64,000 bases of DNA, taken from NCBI RefSeq assembly GCF_003402975.1, contig NZ_QURB01000002.1:1-64000 (forward strand). The letters run 5' to 3'. The translations under genes and the position numbers were made by a program. The notes beneath the pieces are model-generated. The model had not been told where the DNA came from and searched no databases. It saw nothing but the letters and a program-made list of their open reading frames with translations. Shown here piece after piece: positions 32,692 through 41,501 of this stretch (positions within the stretch are counted from its first letter, which is position 1; every line of letters starts with the position of its first letter). Source of the stretch: Brumimicrobium aurantiacum (GTDB taxonomy: Bacteria; Bacteroidota; Bacteroidia; Flavobacteriales_D; Crocinitomicaceae).

Positions 32692-32724
32692 AAAATCCGA
32701 ATTACTTAGAAGAAATCCGGATTA
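32692..32724 (-). terminator. Terminator of the DUF1328 gene
   Basis: AATCCG (from 32692) and CGGATT (to 32724) form the stem; the flanking A-tract gives a U-tract in the leftward RNA. Confidence 0.6.
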
Positions 32725-32748
32725 TATTATTAGAAATAAACCTTTTAG

Positions 32749-32913
32749 TTATTTTTTTCTGAATCCTCCAAAAATAAGGCTAAGCACGAGAAGTGCTACA
32801 GCAATAAAAAACACGATTTTTGCAGCATAAGCCGCTCCAGCAGCAATTCCTCCAAATCCAAAAATAGCAGCAATAATAGCAACTACAATTAACCCAATTG
32901 ATAATCTAAGCAT
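32749..32913 (-). CDS. DUF1328/YtjA-family small membrane protein
   Basis: A 54-residue frame starting at 32913 reads MLRLSIGLIVVAIIAAIFGFGG and continues as a second hydrophobic helix (KIVFFIAVALLVLSLIFGGF) with the tail RKK. This is the DUF1328 pattern: two short helices around a Gly/Ala-rich turn with FGFGGIA. The family is small, membrane-bound and stress-associated in some bacteria, function unknown. It ends right before a terminator, which supports a real gene too short for most gene finders. Confidence 0.85.
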   Translation of the reverse strand: MLRLSIGLIVVAIIAAIFGFGGIAAGAAYAAKIVFFIAVALLVLSLIFGGFRKK

Positions 32914-33045
32914 AATAAATAGTTTTAAGTGTGAATAATTATCTACGTTTATCTTATTAAAAAGTAGATGTTTTTATTTTCCATACAAACTACATAAAAA
33001 TTGTGATTCAATTTGTTTAACCTGAGGCGATTATCTTATTTTATG

Positions 33046-34005
33046 TTAATCTGTTAAAACACGCTTTTCTCTCGTCCCATCAGAATAGATATATATTAAA
33101 ATAGAATTTGGCATAGGTTTCACCTCTCTACCAGTCATATCAATTACTTTTAATAGTTCTTTAGGCTCTTCCTTCTTCCACAAGTCAACAGAAGTTGTTG
33201 TTGTGTCTCCCCAAATTAAATTTGCATAATCAGGATGGTCAATAAATGGATTTCTATTGTTTTGAAAATCGTAGTAAATTACGTCATTTCTATTTCTTTC
33301 CCAATCATTTACTGGGTCTTCGTTATGCCATGCCAACAAATCAGATAATAATGCATGTACCGGATCTGTCGTGCTATTATTTGAAGGTAAATAATCAATC
33401 ACCTCTAAATCTGGTTCACCATTTTGTCCTTCGTATCGCGTAGCCATATAAAATATCATTCTAGCAATATCTCCTTTAACTTCATCTCTTGGTTTCCAAA
33501 GATGTAGACTGTTGTTGTAGAAGTTTCCAGTTGCAGAACCATTATAAGTATGAGGTGTTGAACAGTTTCCAAACCATTTATTTCCTCTATCTCCGTTCAC
33601 TTGAATGTTACTCGGTCTAAGGTGGTGAGCATCGGTTCCTGGACCTTGACTATTTCCAAAATCCCCATGAGATTTAGCCCATACATGTTCTCTGTTCCAT
33701 CCATTTCCATTGTTGTATTCTTGATCTCCGTTTACTGAAGCACCAGTGTAGATCAGAATTACATTGTTTGGGTTTGAAGGGTCTTTATCCGTTTCTTTAA
33801 GCATATCCCAAACGTCAGTTCCTCCACTAGAATAGGGGAAGGTAGTATGTCCTTTTATGATGTTGTTTAAGGCAGATTTTAATGCTGTTCCCGTGAGTCC
33901 ATTAGCTGTATCGTAATATCCAGTTGGAATTTGTGCAAATAATGTTTGAATACTCATGGTCAATACTGTTGCCATCAGCAATCTTGTGTAAATTCGTTTT
34001 TTCAT
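33046..34005 (-). CDS. Secreted endonuclease I family nuclease
   Basis: The 319-residue product has a signal peptide (about 1-24) and the endonuclease I (PF04231) motifs: WNREHVWAKSH (His near 106), DAHHLRPSN, and NGDRGNKWFGNC with the conserved Arg and Gly. It cuts DNA non-specifically outside the cell, for feeding or biofilm DNA. The C-terminal stretch LLKVIDMTGREVK...NSILIYIYSDG resembles a short type A sorting domain, so export by T9SS is possible. It stands alone; the bamD gene is divergent. Confidence 0.85.
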   Translation of the reverse strand: MKKRIYTRLLMATVLTMSIQTLFAQIPTGYYDTANGLTGTALKSALNNIIKGHTTFPYSSGGTDVWDMLKETDKDPSNPNNVILIYTGASVNGDQEYNNGNGWNREHVWAKSHGDFGNSQGPGTDAHHLRPSNIQVNGDRGNKWFGNCSTPHTYNGSATGNFYNNSLHLWKPRDEVKGDIARMIFYMATRYEGQNGEPDLEVIDYLPSNNSTTDPVHALLSDLLAWHNEDPVNDWERNRNDVIYYDFQNNRNPFIDHPDYANLIWGDTTTTSVDLWKKEEPKELLKVIDMTGREVKPMPNSILIYIYSDGTREKRVLTD

Positions 34006-34170
34006 ATTGCGAAATTATTTGTTTTTTTGATGATAATGAAATTTATAGTTATTCAATTGAAATAATGGTTTTACATTACAATTTAATATGTGGACTAACG
34101 TTTGATGAATTGACAATAATGTTAGGAGGTTAATGAAATCAAGATTGAATTCGTTAAACTCTATTAAAAA

Positions 34171-34202
34171 TTGCAATTAAAGTCATAAAAATTATACTTT
34201 TG
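34171..34202 (+). promoter_or_regulatory. Promoter of the bamD-recN operon
   Basis: TTG at 34171-34173 and TACTTTTG at 34195-34202 are 21 bases apart. The box ends five bases before the bamD ATG at 34208, predicting a very short leader. Confidence 0.55.
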
Positions 34203-34207
34203 CGAAG

Positions 34208-35200
34208 ATGAAAATGATTTTAAGGTTTCTAACAGTAATTCTATTTCTAGGCGTTTTTTCAGCGTGTAGTGAATATCAGAAAATAGTTAAAGGAGACAAC
34301 TACGAAGAGAAGTTTGCACATGCGAACCGTATGTACGACAAAGGTTCATATACCAAAGCTTTAACTTTATACGAGCAAATTTATCAACGTTATCCAAAAA
34401 CGGATAAAGGAGAAGTTGCTTATTATAGAATTGGTAAATCTTATTTTGCGTTGGAGGATTATTACATGGCTGGATATTACTTCAATCAGTTTACTCAACG
34501 TTATCCTGTAAGTGAAAATGCTGAAGAAGCATTGTTTATGACTGCAATTTGCTCTGTGAAAAATAGTCCAAAACCTTCACTTGATCAAGAGGAAACAGAT
34601 TTAGCTTTGAATGATTTACAACTTTTTGTTCAACGTTATCCTGATAGTGATTTGATTGATTCTTGTAATAGAACAATGGATAGGTTGAGATTTAAATTGG
34701 AAACAAAAAAGTTTGAATCTGTTGAATTGTATGATAGAATGGAGAATAATAGAGCAGCGGTAGCCGCTTCAAAATCTTTTTTAGAAGATTATCCTCGTTC
34801 AGAATATATTGAAGAAGCAGCCTATATTCAATTTAGAAATTCATACGTTTTGGCAATGAATAGTGTGCTGAGTAAAAAGAAAGAACGAGTTGAAAATGCG
34901 ATGGAAACTTATGCGAAGTATAGCTATTTGTTTGAAGACGAGTCTTACGCTAAGAGGACAAAAAGATATAATGAAGAGTTATCTGACGAATTGATTTCAG
35001 TTGCGGAACAATATTCATTTAGAGAAATAGGGGAAGCGTATGAGTTGTCAAGAACAACTTCAGAGAAGAAAAAAGTTTATTATCTTGAGGAAACATTGAA
35101 AAGATTTGATAACTTTGCAAAAAAATACCCTGAATCGGAATTATTAGATAAGGCAAAGGCAATTCATAAGAGAGCCGAAAAAGAATTAGTCAATAGTTAA
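34208..35200 (+). CDS. bamD: Outer membrane assembly lipoprotein BamD
   Basis: The 330-residue product has the lipobox FSAC (Cys near 20) and the tetratricopeptide-type helix pairs of BamD/YfiO (NRMYDKGSYTKALTLYEQIYQRYP, AYYRIGKSYFALEDYYMAGYYFNQF, YPDSDLIDSC). BamD is an essential part of the Bam complex that inserts outer membrane beta-barrels. It is the first gene of a conserved flavobacterial run (bamD, omega subunit, coaBC, DUF4835, recN); the next gene lies 15 bases away. Confidence 0.93.
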   Translation: MKMILRFLTVILFLGVFSACSEYQKIVKGDNYEEKFAHANRMYDKGSYTKALTLYEQIYQRYPKTDKGEVAYYRIGKSYFALEDYYMAGYYFNQFTQRYPVSENAEEALFMTAICSVKNSPKPSLDQEETDLALNDLQLFVQRYPDSDLIDSCNRTMDRLRFKLETKKFESVELYDRMENNRAAVAASKSFLEDYPRSEYIEEAAYIQFRNSYVLAMNSVLSKKKERVENAMETYAKYSYLFEDESYAKRTKRYNEELSDELISVAEQYSFREIGEAYELSRTTSEKKKVYYLEETLKRFDNFAKKYPESELLDKAKAIHKRAEKELVNS

Positions 35201-35215
35201 TATAATTATATAAAT

Positions 35216-35533
35216 ATGAGCTTCAAAAATAGTAAAGCAGAACGTTCTACAATTACTAGAGATACAGTAGATTTAGAAAAAGGTACAAATAATATCTATG
35301 AATCTATTGTTATGCTTTCAAAGCGTGCAAACCAAATTAATGTTGATTTAAAAGAGGAGTTGACGCAAAAGCTTCAAGAGTTTGCATCTTCTACAGATAA
35401 CTTAGAAGAAATTTTTGAAAATAGAGAGCAAATAGAAATCTCTCGTTTTTATGAACGTTTGCCAAAGCCAACTGCTATGGCAATCGATGAATTTGAAAAC
35501 GATGAGCTTTCAAAAAGAGCACTTGAAGAATAA
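35216..35533 (+). CDS. rpoZ: DNA-directed RNA polymerase subunit omega (Bacteroidota type)
   Basis: The 105-residue product matches the divergent omega subunit of this phylum: the early TRDTVDLEKGTNNIYESIVMLSKRANQI (about 14-40) and the late KPTAMAIDEFEND. The central helical part binds and stabilises the beta prime subunit. The short gene lies between bamD and coaBC, its conserved place in Flavobacteriales. Omega is often missed in annotation because it is so divergent. Confidence 0.88.
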   Translation: MSFKNSKAERSTITRDTVDLEKGTNNIYESIVMLSKRANQINVDLKEELTQKLQEFASSTDNLEEIFENREQIEISRFYERLPKPTAMAIDEFENDELSKRALEE

Positions 35534-35543
35534 ATAGCTTCAA

Positions 35544-36743
35544 ATGTTAAAAGGAAAACGCGTTGTAATTGGTATCTCTGGAGGTATTGCAGCTTATAAA
35601 ATTGCGTTTTTAATAAGAATATTAAAGCAAAAAGGGGCAGAAGTTAAATGTGTTTTAACTCCTGCCTCTTCTGATTTTATAACCCCTTTAACTGTTTCGA
35701 CACTTTCACAGAACCCCGCACACATTGACTTTTGGAATAAAGACAATGGTGAGTGGACAAATCATGTTGATCTCGGAGCGTGGGGAGACGTTATGCTTCT
35801 TGCGCCGTTAACTGCGAATACACTTGCGAAAATTGCAAACGGTTTTTGTGATAATCTTCTTACTGCAACTTACCTTTCTGCAAAATGTCCTGTCTTTATT
35901 GCCCCTGCAATGGATTTGGATATGTATGCCCATGATACAACAAATGAAAATTTAAGTAAAGTTGAGGCCCATGGAGTTCATATAATTCCTGCTGAAGATG
36001 GATTTCTAGCAAGTGGATTAATTGGAAAAGGTCGTATGGCAGAACCTGAAACAATTGTTGAACATCTTGAAACATTTTTTGAATTAAATCAATCAATGAA
36101 AGGTCAGAAAGTACTTGTGACTGCCGGACCAACCTATGAGGCAATAGATCCAGTACGTTTTATTGGGAATCATTCAACAGGTAAAATGGGATTTGCCTTG
36201 GTCGATAATCTTTTGAAAAGAGGAGCCGAGGTGATTTTAATTACAGGTCCAACAAAATGTAAGCTTCATCATAAAAACTTAACCAGAATAGAAATCAAAA
36301 CGGCAAATGAAATGCTTGAAGCTGCAGAGAAGTACTTTCCTGAATGTAATGGAGGTATATTTTCAGCAGCAGTTTCAGATTATCGTCCAAAAAATATTGC
36401 TACGCAAAAAATAAAAAAATCTTCTAATGAAATGAACATCGAAATGGTGAAAAATCCTGATGTTTTGAAAACAATTGGAGGAATCAAAAAAAAACATCAA
36501 TTTCTTGTTGGATTTGCTTTGGAAACCAATAACGCATTAGAATATGGTGCGGAAAAACTCAAGAAAAAGAATTTAGATTTAATTGTAATCAATTCTCTTG
36601 AAGATGAAGGCGCTGGATTTGGACATGATACAAATAAAATAAGCTTGTTGGACTTCAACAATAAAACCACTACATTTGAGTTATCATCTAAGAAAGTTGT
36701 AGCCAAAAATATTTTGGATTACTTAATGAAATTAACGAAATGA
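35544..36743 (+). CDS. coaBC: Bifunctional phosphopantothenoylcysteine decarboxylase / phosphopantothenate-cysteine ligase
   Basis: The 399-residue product joins CoaC (about 1-180: GISGGIAAYKIAFLIR, HVDLGAWGD with the catalytic His, PAMDLDMY) to CoaB (about 185-399: VTAGPTYEAIDPVRFIGNHSTGKMG, AAVSDYRP). It makes phosphopantothenoyl-cysteine and decarboxylates it in coenzyme A synthesis, acting in the cytoplasm. Its end overlaps the next gene's start by four bases (ATGA), so translation is coupled. Length and both catalytic regions are intact. Confidence 0.95.
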   Translation: MLKGKRVVIGISGGIAAYKIAFLIRILKQKGAEVKCVLTPASSDFITPLTVSTLSQNPAHIDFWNKDNGEWTNHVDLGAWGDVMLLAPLTANTLAKIANGFCDNLLTATYLSAKCPVFIAPAMDLDMYAHDTTNENLSKVEAHGVHIIPAEDGFLASGLIGKGRMAEPETIVEHLETFFELNQSMKGQKVLVTAGPTYEAIDPVRFIGNHSTGKMGFALVDNLLKRGAEVILITGPTKCKLHHKNLTRIEIKTANEMLEAAEKYFPECNGGIFSAAVSDYRPKNIATQKIKKSSNEMNIEMVKNPDVLKTIGGIKKKHQFLVGFALETNNALEYGAEKLKKKNLDLIVINSLEDEGAGFGHDTNKISLLDFNNKTTTFELSSKKVVAKNILDYLMKLTK

Positions 36744-37642
36744 AATATATAATTCTCTTTTTTTTACTTGGTATTGCTTCAGTTGCTTTGTCACAAGAGC
36801 TTAATTGCCAGGTGAATGTTGTAGCGAATCCTGCACTAGATGTAACAACTACTGAAAAGGAAATCTTCGAAGAACTTGAACAAAAGGTCTTTGATTTGAT
36901 GAATAATACCACTTGGACCAAAGATAATTTTGAAGTAGAGGAGCGTATAAATTGTGTTTTTCAAATTTCAATAACTAAAATAATAGGAACAGGTGCTTAT
37001 GAAGCTTCCTTGCAAGTGCAAGCGACAAGACCTGTATACAATTCAACGTATAACACGACCTTGTTTAACTTTTTAGATGAAGATTTAAGCTTCTCTTTTC
37101 AACGAAATGCCCAATTGCTTTTTACAGAAAACCAGTTCAGTTCAAATTTAGTCTCTGTTTTATCTTTCTATGCTTATTATATCATAGGATTAGATGCAGA
37201 TTCTTTTTTGTTGAATGGTGGAGACCCTCATTTTGATAAAGCACAAAATGTTGTTTCTTTGGCCCAAAGTGGAGGTGGATCTGGATGGAGAGCAAACGAA
37301 AAAGGAAGAAAAAACCGCTATTGGTTAATCGAAAATACATTGCAAGAATTGTTTTCACCATTCAGGGAAGGGTATTATGATTACCATAGAAAAGGGGTTG
37401 ATAATTTATATGAGGATCAGGCTTTGGCAAGAACAGAGATATTAAAAGCTACAAAAAAACTATTGAAAGTTACAAGTTCCAGACCCGGATCAGTAAACAT
37501 ATTAAACTTCGCCTATTCTAAAAGAGAAGAAATCAAGAAGATTTTTAAAGATGGAGATAGAAAGCAGAAGGTTGAGATCGTGAACACTTTGAAAAGACTC
37601 GACCCAGCAAATTCTTCTAAATATCAAGAAATTCTCGAATAA
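36740..37642 (+). CDS. DUF4835 family secreted protein
   Basis: The 300-residue product has a signal peptide (about 1-18) and a beta-rich body with QVQATRPVYNSTYNTTLFNFLDED and FYAYYIIGLDADSF..GGDPHFDKA, the DUF4835 signature. DUF4835 is always found next to recN and coaBC in Flavobacteriales but has no assigned function. Coupled overlaps on both sides (four bases before, one base after) imply co-expression with CoA synthesis and DNA repair genes. Export suggests an envelope role. Confidence 0.85.
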   Translation: MKYIILFFLLGIASVALSQELNCQVNVVANPALDVTTTEKEIFEELEQKVFDLMNNTTWTKDNFEVEERINCVFQISITKIIGTGAYEASLQVQATRPVYNSTYNTTLFNFLDEDLSFSFQRNAQLLFTENQFSSNLVSVLSFYAYYIIGLDADSFLLNGGDPHFDKAQNVVSLAQSGGGSGWRANEKGRKNRYWLIENTLQELFSPFREGYYDYHRKGVDNLYEDQALARTEILKATKKLLKVTSSRPGSVNILNFAYSKREEIKKIFKDGDRKQKVEIVNTLKRLDPANSSKYQEILE

Positions 37643-39285
37643 TGCTCAAACGGTTATCAGTTAAGAACTTTGCATTAATTGAAAATGCACAGCTTGAACT
37701 CAATAAAGGATTCACTGTAATAACAGGTGAAACAGGTTCTGGTAAATCTATATTACTCGGTGCTCTTAAATTAATTTTAGGTGAAAGAGCAGACTATACT
37801 GTAATAAGAGACGAGACGAAAAAAACAATTGTAGAGGCTATTTTTGTTATTGATGACAAACTTTATGCTGATTTCTTTAAGACCAATGATTTGGATGTTG
37901 AATCTGAAACCATTATCCGTAGAGAAATTAATGCTAAAGGGAAATCACGTGCATTTATTAATGACACGCCTGTTCAACTTAACGTTTTAAAATCTTTAGC
38001 AAGTAGGTTAATTCATATACACTCTCAACATCATACCTTGTCTTTGAAAGATACACAATTTCAAATGTCAATTTTAGATGTTTTAGGGGATAATCAAAAA
38101 TCCTTAAAATCATTAAAGAGCGTTTTTAACGAACGAAAAGCCTTGATAAAGGAAATTAAAAGGTTAGAAGAAAATAAATCTAAAATTGAATTAGAGCATG
38201 ATTTCAATTCTTTTCAACTCGAGGAGCTTTCTAAATTAAATCTTACAAGTGTCGATTATGAAAAGATTGAACAAGAGGTTGAAAGAGGTGAACAGTTTGA
38301 AGAAATAAAATCAGCCTATCAATCTATTTCTCATCTTGTAAACAACGATGACGAAGGTGTAATATCAATTTTGAATCGACTTGTAAAAAGTGCCAACGTA
38401 AATGACACTAAAGTTCAAAGTTTGATTGAACGTATTCAATCTGTAAAACTTGAACTAGATGATATTGCTGCCAATGCTGAAGATGATTTGTCAGAAATGA
38501 CTTTAGCGCCGGAGACCTTGAATGAATACATTCACCAAATGGATGCATTTAACTCAGCGTTAAGAAAGCATAATTTAAATACTCAATCGGAGCTATTAGA
38601 ACTTTACGAAAGTTTATCAAAAGAAGTTGAAGATTCAGGTCAAATAGACGAACGCATTATAGAACTGAATCAAGAGCTTACGGAAGTCAATAAAAAAGCA
38701 CTTCAATTTGCTGATAAATTATCAACCTCACGTAAAAAGGTTGCTAAGAAATTAGAAAAAGAGGTTGCGGAATTATTGAATCAATTAAAATTAGAAGGAG
38801 CAACAATTCGTTTTGATTTGAATACAGTTGAATTAAACGAACTAGGTACAGATAGTGTTGCACTCTATTTTGCGCCAAATAAAGGAATGACGCCAAAAGT
38901 GATTGAAAAATCAGCCTCAGGAGGTGAATTGTCTCGATTAATGTTGGTCATTCAATATTTACTTTCTGAAAAACAACAGTTGCCAACAGTGATATTTGAT
39001 GAAATAGATACTGGGGTATCAGGAGAAGTTGCACAAAAGATTGGAGATCATTTAAAACGAATGGGAGAGAGAATGCAATTGTTAGCAATTACACACTTAC
39101 CACAAGTTGCTAGTAAGGGTTCAGACCATATTTTGGTGGAGAAAAATGATGAACACGGAATAACAAAAACATATTTACGTCGATTAACAGAGGAAGATAG
39201 AGTGGAAGAGATTGCTAAATTGATGAGTGGAAGTAAAATTAATGAAGCAGCTTTAATGAATGCAAAGAATTTAATGAATGAGTGA
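37642..39285 (+). CDS. recN: DNA repair protein RecN
   Basis: The 547-residue product is an SMC-like ATPase. It has Walker A TGETGSGKSILLGA (about 28-41), long coiled arms (about 150-370), the signature SASGGELSRLMLV (about 424-436), and Walker B TVIFDEIDTGVSG. RecN gathers DNA ends for double-strand break repair. It is the last core gene of the bamD operon; the DUF423 gene overlaps it by eight bases. Confidence 0.95.
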   Translation: MLKRLSVKNFALIENAQLELNKGFTVITGETGSGKSILLGALKLILGERADYTVIRDETKKTIVEAIFVIDDKLYADFFKTNDLDVESETIIRREINAKGKSRAFINDTPVQLNVLKSLASRLIHIHSQHHTLSLKDTQFQMSILDVLGDNQKSLKSLKSVFNERKALIKEIKRLEENKSKIELEHDFNSFQLEELSKLNLTSVDYEKIEQEVERGEQFEEIKSAYQSISHLVNNDDEGVISILNRLVKSANVNDTKVQSLIERIQSVKLELDDIAANAEDDLSEMTLAPETLNEYIHQMDAFNSALRKHNLNTQSELLELYESLSKEVEDSGQIDERIIELNQELTEVNKKALQFADKLSTSRKKVAKKLEKEVAELLNQLKLEGATIRFDLNTVELNELGTDSVALYFAPNKGMTPKVIEKSASGGELSRLMLVIQYLLSEKQQLPTVIFDEIDTGVSGEVAQKIGDHLKRMGERMQLLAITHLPQVASKGSDHILVEKNDEHGITKTYLRRLTEEDRVEEIAKLMSGSKINEAALMNAKNLMNE

Positions 39286-39676
39286 TAGAAAGTTTATATT
39301 GATTGGATTGATCTTCATCGTTCTAGGAATTATTCTAGGAGCAATGGGAGCGCATTATTTAGAGACCATAGGCATTGATAAAGAGAAGATAGATAGTTTT
39401 GCCACAGGAACGAGTTATCTATTGTACAACGGAATCGCTTCGCTCGCAGTAGCTGGAATTGCACATAAGTTTGATTTCGAATTGCGCATGCAATTTGGAG
39501 CTATTTTGTGGGGAACAGTAATGTTCTCCGGATCTATTTTTGCATTGGTATTGTTACCAACTGCTGGAATAGAGATGAATAAATTTATCGGACCAATTAC
39601 TCCTATTGGAGGGTTGTTGTTGATATTTGGTTGGTTAACTTTGCTTATTAAGTATATAAGAACTTATAAATCATAG
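39278..39676 (+). CDS. DUF423 family membrane protein
   Basis: The 132-residue product has four hydrophobic segments (about 7-27, 46-66, 75-95, 100-126) and the DUF423 motifs GAMGAHYLE near the start and GSIFALVLL. It overlaps recN by eight bases. Function unknown; the family is a small membrane protein seen across bacteria. Confidence 0.82.
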   Translation: MSDRKFILIGLIFIVLGIILGAMGAHYLETIGIDKEKIDSFATGTSYLLYNGIASLAVAGIAHKFDFELRMQFGAILWGTVMFSGSIFALVLLPTAGIEMNKFIGPITPIGGLLLIFGWLTLLIKYIRTYKS

Positions 39677-39787
39677 TTTTTCAACATTTAAAAGTACATT
39701 GTGAATAAAATACAGAATATATTAAGTAGTTGCGATTAATATCGTTTAAATTTGTAAAATATAAAGCCCAACGTAAAAAATAAAATC

Positions 39788-41404
39788 ATGAATGAATTTG
39801 GTAAAAGAGGTTCGAATACCAATTTAAAGTCGGACATAGGTTTGGACAACCTTGGAAGTATTTTTTGGAACATGAGTCCAGCAGAATTAGTTGAAGATAC
39901 AGTTCTTCTAGGAGAAGGAGTATTGACTGACTCAGGTGCAATTGCTGTTAATACAGGAACTTTCACAGGTAGATCTCCAGAGGATCGTTTCATCGTTTGT
40001 GATGAAAAAACAGAAAACTCTGTTTGGTGGGGAAAGATTAACAAAAAGTTTGACGCTGAAAAGTTTGATGCACTTTACGACAGAATGAAAGCATACCTTA
40101 CAGGTAAGGATGTTTATGTAAGAGATGCTTATGCATGTGCAGATGAAGATTATAGAATGAATATTCGTGTGGTAACTGAGTTACCATGGTCAAATATGTT
40201 CGCACACAATATGTTTTTACGTCCAACGGATGAAGAGATTCAAAACTTTACTCCTGAGTGGCATGTTGTATGTGCACCTAATTTCATGGCAGATCCAGAA
40301 ATTGATGGAACAAGACAATCAAATTATGCAGTAATTAACTTCACTAAGAAGATGATTATTATTGGAGGTACTGGATATACTGGTGAAATCAAAAAAGGTA
40401 TTTTCTCAGTATTGAACTACGTTCTTCCATTTGAGAAAAATGTTCTTTCTATGCACTGTTCAGCAAATGTTGGAGAGGATGGAGATACAGCAGTATTCTT
40501 TGGTTTATCAGGAACAGGAAAAACAACTTTATCTTCTGATCCATTACGTCGTTTAATCGGTGATGATGAGCATGGATGGGCTGATAACGGAAGCGTATTT
40601 AACTTCGAAGGAGGTTGTTACGCAAAAACGATTAACCTTTCTAAAGAAAAAGAACCTCAAATCTACGATGCTATTAAATTTGGAGCAATCTTAGAAAACA
40701 TAGGTTTTGAAGGAGAGTCTTCAACTCCAGATTACGATTGTGATAAAATCACGCAAAATACACGTGTTTCATATCCTATTCACCACATTGACAATATTAT
40801 GGTTCCTTCAAAAGGAACTGCTCCAAAAAATATTTTCTTTTTAACATGTGATGCATTTGGTGTTTTACCTCCAATCTCTAAGTTAGATTCAGGTCAAGCA
40901 ATGTACCACTTTATTTCAGGTTATACTGCAAAAGTTGCTGGAACAGAGGCAGGTATTACTGAGCCACAAACTGTATTTTCAGCATGTTTCGGTGCACCAT
41001 TCTTGCCTTTACACCCAACAAAATATGCAGAAATGCTAGGTGAAAAAATCGAGAATAATGATGTAAACGTTTGGTTAGTAAACACTGGATGGTCTGGTGG
41101 TGCTTATGGAACTGGTTCTAGAATGAAATTGAGTTACACAAGATCAATGATTACTGCTGCATTAACTGGGAAACTTGACAATGTAGAATACATCAAAGAT
41201 GATATTTTTGGATTGAATATGCCAACAGAGTGTGAGGATGTTCCAACTGAAATCTTAAACCCTGTAAATACATGGGAAGATAAGGCTGCATTTGAAAAGA
41301 AAGCCAATGAGTTAGCACAAGCTTTTGTGAAGAACTTTGAGATTTTCGAAAGTGATGCTTCAGAGGAAATTATCAACGCTGCACCTAAGGTGATGGTGAA
41401 GTAA
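39788..41404 (+). CDS. pckA: Phosphoenolpyruvate carboxykinase (ATP)
   Basis: The 538-residue product holds the P-loop GLSGTGKTTLSSDP (about 238-251), the metal-binding GDDEHGW, FTGRSPEDRFIV near the start, and the C-terminal MKLSYTRSMITAALTGKL. It converts oxaloacetate and ATP to phosphoenolpyruvate, the first step of gluconeogenesis. All catalytic motifs are intact. A TAAATTTG box lies 33 bases upstream (39747-39754), and a terminator follows. Monocistronic. Confidence 0.96.
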   Translation: MNEFGKRGSNTNLKSDIGLDNLGSIFWNMSPAELVEDTVLLGEGVLTDSGAIAVNTGTFTGRSPEDRFIVCDEKTENSVWWGKINKKFDAEKFDALYDRMKAYLTGKDVYVRDAYACADEDYRMNIRVVTELPWSNMFAHNMFLRPTDEEIQNFTPEWHVVCAPNFMADPEIDGTRQSNYAVINFTKKMIIIGGTGYTGEIKKGIFSVLNYVLPFEKNVLSMHCSANVGEDGDTAVFFGLSGTGKTTLSSDPLRRLIGDDEHGWADNGSVFNFEGGCYAKTINLSKEKEPQIYDAIKFGAILENIGFEGESSTPDYDCDKITQNTRVSYPIHHIDNIMVPSKGTAPKNIFFLTCDAFGVLPPISKLDSGQAMYHFISGYTAKVAGTEAGITEPQTVFSACFGAPFLPLHPTKYAEMLGEKIENNDVNVWLVNTGWSGGAYGTGSRMKLSYTRSMITAALTGKLDNVEYIKDDIFGLNMPTECEDVPTEILNPVNTWEDKAAFEKKANELAQAFVKNFEIFESDASEEIINAAPKVMVK

Positions 41405-41422
41405 TTCAAATCAAAATAATTG

Positions 41423-41458
41423 AAGAGCCTCAGCGTTATCGTTGAGGCTTTTTTTTGG
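41423..41458 (+). terminator. Terminator of pckA
   Basis: GAGCCTCA and TGAGGCTTTTTTTT face each other across a short loop with a long T-tract. It contains the ATG at 41442, which rules out that start for the next gene. Confidence 0.8.
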
Positions 41459-41501
41459 TATAATTTTTGAATCATGTAACAACAAATTTAAAATCAAGAC
41501 T

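Noticed and set aside
41442-41501. Upstream ATG for the VWD gene
   Set aside because: It lies inside the pckA terminator hairpin and precedes no signal peptide; the ATG at 41502 starts one.
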